In this document: positions 58,120 to 64,000 of the stretch, one piece after another | Layout of the letters: each line of letters begins with the position of its first letter | Numbering within the stretch: the first letter of the stretch is position 1 | NCBI RefSeq assembly: GCF_000715075.1 | Contig: NC_134084.1 | Coordinates: 6,760,501-6,824,500 of the forward strand | Length of the DNA: 64,000 bases | Reading direction: 5' to 3' | Source of the DNA: Nicotiana tabacum | Taxonomy: Eukaryota > Streptophyta > Magnoliopsida > Solanales > Solanaceae | Position numbers and translations under genes: made by a program | The notes under the pieces: model-generated | The model's input: only the letters and a program-made list of their open reading frames with translations | Told to the model about the DNA's origin: nothing | The model's database searches: none

Positions 58120-58685
58120 GCAATAACACCTTATTCCTCATTTCCTTATTTGAAAATTCCATAAAATATTATTTTGGTACCAATGTTTATCTTCAAAAAC
58201 TCTCAATTCAATTTTAATTTTGGAATTTTCATTGATTTATTTAAAAAATGCACGTGTACAATTTTTGGCACGTAGTGACTGCTCTCCTGTTTTCTTTCTA
58301 TTTTAGAATAGAATATTTCTTTCTATCAGCTAATAATAGAAAGTAGAAACAACTGAAGACGTATTCCACATCTCTGAGTCAAAGTCAAAATACGAAACAT
58401 GTACTCCAAGTTTGAATTTCCAAATATATTTGTTGGTCATAAAAAGATTATAACAGCTTTAACTTTTTTTGAATATTTCTTTTTATAGTAATATATTTTT
58501 AGTTTTATTAGAACTTTCTTTTAGTTAAATAGGAGGATAAAATGTGATAGCACTTTCATTAGATAAGTTTCGTTTATGAGCACTTAACCTGTATTTTAGT
58601 ATTTATATCAAAAGGCGAAAACTAAATTTAACTTTTTATTGTATATAAATAGAAGAGTAAAAAGGCAACTTCTTAAGAGGCTATT
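58120..58685. other. A/T-rich intergenic spacer
   Basis: No gene or clear repeat seen between the copia element and the MITE at 58686. Confidence 0.4.
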
Positions 58686-58912
58686 AAGGGCTCATTTGCT
58701 ACGAGGAATAAAAGATAATTAATTCTGAAATTAAATTTGAGATGAGTTTATTCCATGTTTGGTTGAGATAAAATTACGGTATAACTAACTCCGAGATTGT
58801 AATATTATTTTTATCCCCATAGGAGGGTGGGATAATAATCTCGGGATAACTAATTTTGGAATAATTATTCCTGGGATAACTTATTTCCCGACAAAACGAT
58901 CCCTAGTGTACT
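58686..58912. mobile_element. MITE with GGGATAA-rich termini
   Basis: Imperfect terminal inverted repeats: left AGGGCTCATTTGCTACGAGG, right (reversed) AGGGATCGTTTTGTCGGGAA. Internal CTCGGGATAACTAATTTTGG and CCTGGGATAAC words are typical of an abundant Solanaceae MITE. TSD not resolved. Confidence 0.55.
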
Positions 58913-59656
58913 TTTTAAGGTACATACATATACTTTTTAAAAACTAGGAGGAGGATTCAGAAACATTAGTCATCATTGATAAATAACAACAATAATAAAC
59001 CCAGTAAATTCGCACGACAACAACATATATCAAGTCATCTTGAAGACAATTGGACAGGTTGATAAAAAATGTTAGTCGGTTACAATAAATTAAAATATAT
59101 TGATAGTTCCAGAAAAATTATACTAGCTATTAGAATATATAATTTAAATTCAATTATTTTTGAATTATATATCCTTGTTATAATAACTATGAGAAACCAG
59201 GAAAGTGCGGTCTACGCCTAGTATATACTGTGTGAAAGGAAGAAGAAAGAGGGGCTGAAAAACAAACTCATACAGAGATATATTTTCAAAGAGGAAGGAC
59301 CTTCATCTAAGCAAGGAAGCTCAAATCATCAATATATAGCATTAGTCTCATCATACCAAATGTACGAGGGTCAACCTCGTTGAAGATTGGTGACCACTTT
59401 TAATTATGTATTCTTCCTTATTATTCAATATTATGTAAATCTCTATCCATCTCTCATACAACGGAATTCAATCATGGTCATGGTTAAATTTTATGTCCAG
59501 CTATGCTTGCTTATTCTTATCTTCTATTTTAGACCTTGAATGAATTATTTTTGGCTAAGATTTACCCCTAATCTCCCTATTAATTAGTTTAACAAAAAGC
59601 TTGATACTTTGTGGTTTAGTAGTAACCAGGAGGTTATTGGATTGAACCATAGAAAC
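58913..59656. other. intergenic region, no gene
   Basis: A/T-rich; no supported coding or RNA gene. Confidence 0.4.
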
Positions 59657-59918
59657 CAGAGGCGGATCTATGATTTTTATAACATGGGTGCACCACTAAA
59701 AGAAGGAGAAAAAAGAAAGTATTAAATGGAAAAAGATACTTGCTCCTTTAGGTAAATAATTCAACATTCAACCAATTGCACCATTTAGCCTCTTTGGAGC
59801 ATGGGTGCCAGCAGATGATATTAGATAAATTTTAGAAAATATATACATAAAATACCTAGTTTGACAAAGAGACTATGTGTTCACGTGCCCCGTGAATTAG
59901 GCTATACATCCGCCCTTG
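59657..59918. mobile_element. non-autonomous hAT element
   Basis: 262 bp. Terminal inverted repeats CAGAGGCGGATCTA and (reversed) CAAGGGCGGATGTA. Flanking 8-mers ATAGAAAC and ATGGAAAC (7/8) fit the 8-bp hAT target duplication. No coding sequence. Confidence 0.75.
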
Positions 59919-60106
59919 ATGGAAACAACATTTAGTAGAAATGCAAGGTAAGATTGCGTACAATAAATCTTTGTGGTCCGACCTTTTTCCGGAACCCACC
60001 CATAACTGGAGCTTAATGCATCGGGCTGCGCTTTAGTCCATATATAACTCGAAGGTAATATGAAAAATGGCAAGTAAAACTCAAATTAAGGCTTCACTGC
60101 TTGCCA

Positions 60107-60329
60107 CAACAATAACAACAATAACTCAGTATAATCTCACTAGTGAGATCTGGGAAGGATAGTGTGTACGCAGACCTTATCCCTATCCTAGGTAGAGAGA
60201 CTGTTTCCTATAGACCTTCGACATCCTTCCTTTCAAGAACTTCCTATCTTGCTCTTAAGGTGACTCGAACTCACAATCTCTTGATTGATAGTGGAGTATA
60301 CTTACTACTAGAGCAACCCCTCTTGTCAA
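60107..60329 (-). mobile_element. TS-family SINE (tRNA-derived)
   Basis: 223 bp in minus orientation. Head: tRNA-like with GAGTTCGAGTCAC (B box) and GGTTGCTCTAGTAGTAAG (A-box region). Tail: GGTCTGCGTACACAC, GAGATTATACTGAG and (TTG)n. Flanking 15-bp duplication CTTCACTGCTTGCCA / CTTCACTGCTTACCA. About 400 bp upstream of the ERF start codon. Confidence 0.85.
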
Positions 60330-60361
60330 CTTCACTGCTTACCATATTCCTAAATTATACG

Positions 60362-60367
60362 CACGTG
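60362..60367. promoter_or_regulatory. G-box CACGTG in the ERF promoter
   Basis: CACGTG about 150 bp upstream of the TATA box; a second ACGTG (CTACGTGCATG) lies at about 60486-60496. Such sites bind bHLH (MYC2) or bZIP factors; jasmonate or ABA control is inferred only. Confidence 0.45.
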
Positions 60368-60513
60368 AATGCAGTCCTCATCTACCAAACTCTTTTAACC
60401 TTTCTCCACATAGAAACTTCATCGAACCTCAACAAAGTTTCCAAAAAAATATTTATTTAATAACTCAAATCATGAAAGGAATCAGCTACGTGCATGCACC
60501 TTTTCTAACAATT

Positions 60514-60524
60514 CATATATATAC
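60514..60524 (+). promoter_or_regulatory. TATA box of the ERF gene
   Basis: CATATATATAC about 220 bp upstream of the ATG, implying a ~190-nt, CT-rich 5' UTR. Confidence 0.55.
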
Positions 60525-60743
60525 CCATTCAACCTTCTCTTCCAAATAAAACTCAGTTTCTTCATTTTTCTCTCTATTTTCTACAAAATTTATTCCCTCT
60601 CAAATATACAAACCACATTTCCCTATTTAGTTTCTTTCAATATATATAAATCCCATCAACCCTTTTTCATCCAAAAAACTCATAATTCACTTTGAATTGT
60701 TTATCCCAATTTCCAAATTTAATTCTTTTTTCTTTCAGCAAAA

Positions 60744-61484
60744 ATGATGTTTGAAAACAGTGAATTTTTGAATGATTTTACCCTTCTTGAATTCATTAAA
60801 CAACATTTACTTGAAGACTGGGAATCTCCTGTTACAAATTGCCAAAGCAAAAACATTGAGAACAAATTATTTCCTAATTTCTTTTCTGATACTTTTGATA
60901 ATTTCGCAATTAGCGAAAATGACACTGCAAATATGTTTATTTACAATAATGCCACTATTGAGCATTCAGCTGCTGCAGTCAAAATCGAGCCTGAATTTAC
61001 TAATTTCTTAGAAAATGACAGAGAAAACATGTATATTTACAACAATGACATTAACGAGCCGACACAATCTGCGGTCAAAACAGAACCTGAAGTTAGCGTT
61101 AGTTCGCCGGAAATGAGTAATTTCACCGCATTCACGGCTGCGCCGCCGCCGCCGAAAAAAGCAGAGCGTTACAGGGGAGTAAGGCAGAGGCCGTGGGGAA
61201 AATTTGCGGCGGAAATTAGGGATCCAGCGAAGAACGGAGCTAGGGTTTGGTTAGGGACATACGAGACGGCGGAGGATGCGGCGTTGGCGTATGACAAGGC
61301 GGCGTATCGAATTCGGGGATCGCGTGCAGTGTTGAATTTTCCGTTGAGGGTTAATTCGGGTGAACCGGAACCGGTTCGGGTTGGTTCGAAGAGGTCGTCA
61401 ATTTCGCCGGAGAGTTCTTCCTCGTCGTCGTCGGAAAATATTTCGACGAAGAGGACGAAGAAGGTTGCCCAACTATACAGCTGA
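60744..61484 (+). CDS. AP2/ERF transcription factor, group IX (AtERF1/AtERF2-like)
   Basis: 246 residues, no intron. AP2/ERF domain at about 143-200: [35 protein letters not shown] and [14 protein letters not shown]. It carries the ERF-subfamily Ala and Asp, so GCC-box (AGCCGCC) binding in the nucleus is expected. After the domain, [18 protein letters not shown] matches AtERF1/ERF2. N-terminal [10 protein letters not shown] is a group IX motif. Residues 58-85 and 90-117 are a duplicated acidic segment ([12 protein letters not shown] / [12 protein letters not shown]), each ending in a SUMO-consensus VKIE or VKTE. A basic tail (TKRTKK) may aid nuclear import. Shorter C-terminus than AtERF1. Both ATGs (60744, 60747) are plausible starts. 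Likely ethylene/jasmonate or defence responsive, by family. Confidence 0.92.
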   Translation: MMFENSEFLNDFTLLEFIKQHLLEDWESPVTNCQSKNIENKLFPNFFSDTFDNFAISENDTANMFIYNNATIEHSAAAVKIEPEFTNFLENDRENMYIYNNDINEPTQSAVKTEPEVSVSSPEMSNFTAFTAAPPPPKKAERYRGVRQRPWGKFAAEIRDPAKNGARVWLGTYETAEDAALAYDKAAYRIRGSRAVLNFPLRVNSGEPEPVRVGSKRSSISPESSSSSSSENISTKRTKKVAQLYS

Positions 61485-62117
61485 GGGTTAATTTGGGAAT
61501 TTCAAAATTGTACAATTCCATGAACAGGTTGAGTTCAATATTTTATTTCATTTCCTCTCCTCGTAGAAATTTGTTCTTCTCGGTAGGATTGAGGAATTTG
61601 TTCAATGTATTAAATTTTTCGTTTAAAATAACATTTATTACTCTCTTCATCTCAATTACGTGACTCAAAAAAAGATTTTTAAAATAATTGATAATATTAT
61701 TACGCTTATAAAAGTTTTTAATTAAGAATAAATAGAAAGACCATGATACACTTGCTTAGGAACAAAGAAAAGCATAATTTAGGATCAAAGAAAAGTAAAG
61801 TGTACAAAAACCTAGGAATCTCAACTGGAATACCTCACTGCACCGGTACCGGTTATGAGCCACATTTAACGAAGAGTTTCTGGTCTTTGTCCCATTAATG
61901 TATTATAAATTGCAAGGAAAATGAAAAAGAAAAAAAACTTGAATTCTAGATTAGTCTCGCTAAATTCGTTCTCGAATGATTCATCGATGGAATTAAATCT
62001 AGGTCTATAAAAATTTCTTGTGATTCCCCTTCTTTCTTTGACGAAGGCCTACACGCATCGATAGGGAACCCAAATTGCCAGCAACTGTATAAGTTTCTGT
62101 TCCAACACAATGATTTA
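61485..62117. other. 3' UTR and downstream spacer of the ERF gene
   Basis: T-rich sequence after the stop; no further gene. GGTACCGGTTATGAGCC lies in otherwise plain spacer at about 61846. Confidence 0.4.
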
Positions 62118-62414
62118 GGGACGTTTAACCATAAAAAAGGTTCTTTTCGAATTTTTTACACTTTTTTCGAAATTAATATTTGGCCATGAAATTTTCGATT
62201 TTCACTTGAAAATAAATTTCAGAATTTTTCGAAAATTTGAAAAACTCAAAATAAGCTATTTTTCAAAACTTTCACTTCAGATCACTCACAAAAATTCAAA
62301 AACAATCCAAAATTATATTAATTTCCAAACACAACTCAAATTTTCAAATATCATTTTTACTTGAAAAAAAATCTACTTTTTTCGAAATTTTACAATTCTT
62401 ATGTCCAAACGCCC
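62118..62414. mobile_element. MITE (GGGCGTTTGGACATAAG type)
   Basis: Right end reversed GGGCGTTTGGACATAAG and left end GGGACGTTTAACCATAA are inverted repeats; the interior is rich in TTTCGAAAA and TTCAAA words. Non-coding. TSD not clear. Confidence 0.55.
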
Positions 62415-63600
62415 TCTTAAGACTTTGCCTTTCTTTGCTCGTATTTAAGATTTACAGAAGAAAACAATCTGAGTTGAGAGGATTTTATAATTATAAACTT
62501 CCATTACGTTGCCATAAACCAAATAAGATAATTCAAAGGAAAATTACCATCTATATCCATTTATAAATAGTTTATTACAAAAATTAGCTAATTTATTAAA
62601 TATTACTAATATTAGCTAAATATTATCAATATTGGCCAATTAGCTATGTGTAACTAAAATAAGGTCAAAATTTTGATTTTTTTTTTTGAGTGAGTGTTAT
62701 TAGAATAGATTTAATACATCTTAAGGAGTTTGAATCTCAGTTTTTGGATGATTTGACGAAGTTTTGAGGTGGTTTGAATTGTAAATTCGATGTAGAAGAT
62801 GAAACATGAAAAAATAATGTGTGTATCACACTGTGTATCATATTTGTATCAAATGTGTATCACATGTATATCTATGTGTGATACATGTATCGCAGAAGAT
62901 TTTTTTTAACTCGATTTTATCTATGAATTTGGATACCAAATCAGTCCAGATCACTTCCAATCTTCCTCAAAATTTGTATATTGACTCATCTATATGTTTT
63001 CAATGAATTTCAACCATACCCAATGGAAATGGTCCTTTTTTGCTTAGATTTTTAGAATCTTGTCTATATATTTTTTATATTTCATCACCTTGTTTGCTAC
63101 CTCATCCATAAATTTTTCTTTCTGTCTTGCATTTAATGTTGTTGATCACGATTAAAAATATGGAAGGAGATCTTTGTATGTGATTCTTGGAGAGGAAGAA
63201 CCTTATTTATTTGAGTTTTTAATTTTTATATGTGTTTGACTAGTTTTGGAAAGTGTAGGATTAATGGCTAGATGTTGGTAAGTTGAAACTTATTTGGGAT
63301 ATTTATGTAAGATTCCCCATATATAAATGCTTAATAACTTTGACGGAGTAAATATACCCTCAAAGTATACACCTGTGATCAAATATGTCCTCCATATGGA
63401 ACCGTTTAAATTAAGGATATATTTGAAGCAAATATTGGACCGCATAAGCATGTTTGTACCGAAATATTAATGACGGACATATCCTCTTATTTCACATAGT
63501 TCGAGGGTATATTTGGACTTTTTTGTTGATTGAATTATATTTATTATAATATTAAAATACTTTACGTTGTTAAGATATGTATTTTAAATTCAATTAGAAA
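62415..63600. other. A/T-rich intergenic region
   Basis: No gene. Short direct repeats of TGTGTATCA at 62820-62890. Confidence 0.4.
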
Positions 63601-63630
63601 GAAATTCAAAATAGTCAGATTTACAAGTGG

Positions 63631-63998
63631 TCATTCAAAAATAGCCATTATTTCAAAAGTAATCGAAATTTCCCACTTTTCAATGAAAAGTAAAGATAAA
63701 TCTGAACGAAAACACTATTCAAAAGCCGGAAAATACTCTAGCATAATATACTGGAATTTCAGTATAATATATTGGAGTACCAGTATAATATACCGGTCCA
63801 GCATAATATGTTGGAAGTTCATACACAGGTGCTCCGATCTTCAGTATATCAGGCTGGAACTTTTCTCGTGTTGGAGTTCCAGCATAATACGCTGGAAGTT
63901 CATACACAGGTGCACCGATCTCCAATATATTATGCTTTATAGTAAAATAGTAGCTATTTTATAATAATTTTGTAAATATTGGCTATTTTTGAATGACT
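63631..63998. mobile_element. TIR element with TATACTGGA-type internal repeats
   Basis: Left GTCATTCAAAAATAGCCATT and right, reversed, GTCATTCAAAAATAGCCAAT are near-perfect inverted repeats. The interior repeats CCAGTATAATATACTGGA-like palindromic words and a GAAGTTCATACACAGGTGC segment twice. The 144-codon frame here follows these repeats and is not a gene. It reaches the window edge. Confidence 0.65.
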
Positions 63999-64000
63999 AG

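Noticed and set aside
53065..58128. TGTTATTG (53065) and CAATAACA (58121-58128) as 8-bp inverted termini of a longer copia element
   Set aside because: CAATAACA lies outside the region shared by both LTRs; the LTR ends at CAACA next to the primer site, and TGTTG/CAACA is the proper terminal pair. Treated as coincidence.
60240..60329. tRNA-like sequence with A- and B-box features
   Set aside because: It is the head of a TS SINE with flanking duplication and a (TTG)n tail, not a functional tRNA gene.
63530..63964. 144-codon frame near the right edge
   Set aside because: It is made of the repeated words of a TIR element (Tyr/Ser/Ile-rich repeats) and matches no protein.

Overview
This is a plant nuclear window, almost certainly from a Solanaceae genome and most likely Nicotiana-like. 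The evidence is a TS-type SINE, a SolRTE-type LINE tail, very long Ty3/gypsy LTRs, and two intron-less ERF-family loci, one of them of tobacco/tomato ERF5 type. About three quarters of the window is nested transposable-element sequence. Only two host genes are supported: an AP2-less ERF5-like gene (47660-48931, minus) and a group IX ERF transcription factor (60744-61484, plus). Lineage names come from recognising motifs by eye; no database search was possible.

Layout. 1-8418: a nest of minus-strand gypsy elements. An Athila-type element (gag start at 103, PBS 199-216, LTR 223-1855) runs off the left edge. It interrupts the decayed gag (1856-2520) of a Tekay/Del-type chromovirus whose LTR is 2719-5576, and that element sits inside another chromovirus LTR (5577-8418). 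The last LTR also carries a 5'-truncated RTE LINE (7184-7603). 8888-23378: a coding-less LTR element on the plus strand (LTRs 9441-12427 and 20774-22996). It holds a Tat/Ogre-type solo LTR (14801-19324) and is bracketed by two copies of a ~380-bp A/T-rich block. 23946-42315: remains of an Athila-like element, split by a young, intact-ended, gag-only Tat/Ogre-type element (25471-40819, minus; perfect TSD TGCAC; ~2.9-kb LTRs nearly identical). 42316-46913: a 3' chromovirus fragment (LTR plus frameshifted pol).

47660-61484 is the gene-bearing part. The minus-strand gene keeps the ERF5-type flanking motifs but has no AP2/ERF DNA-binding domain and has an expanded repeat region. About 11.8 kb away, divergently oriented, lies a complete AP2/ERF factor of the AtERF1/AtERF2 type. 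In Arabidopsis the corresponding IXa and IXb genes are also direct neighbours (ERF2-ERF5 and ERF1A-ERF6), so this looks like an old ERF pair in which one member lost its DNA-binding domain. The interval has taken up a Tnt1/Tork-type copia element (53114-58119; one in-frame stop and an altered protease motif) and several small DNA transposons and SINEs (52611, 58686, 59657, 60107).

Best second-look signals: (1) the AP2-less ERF; (2) a hairpin motif repeated five times in the untranslated parts of the gag-only element, with compensatory changes in both stems; (3) clusters of CpG palindromes, for example five GCGGCCGC octamers in 279 bp, inside several unrelated LTRs and in some cases just upstream of a TATA box; (4) a 30-bp tandem array with a 90-bp higher-order period in the 3' UTR of the gag-only element.
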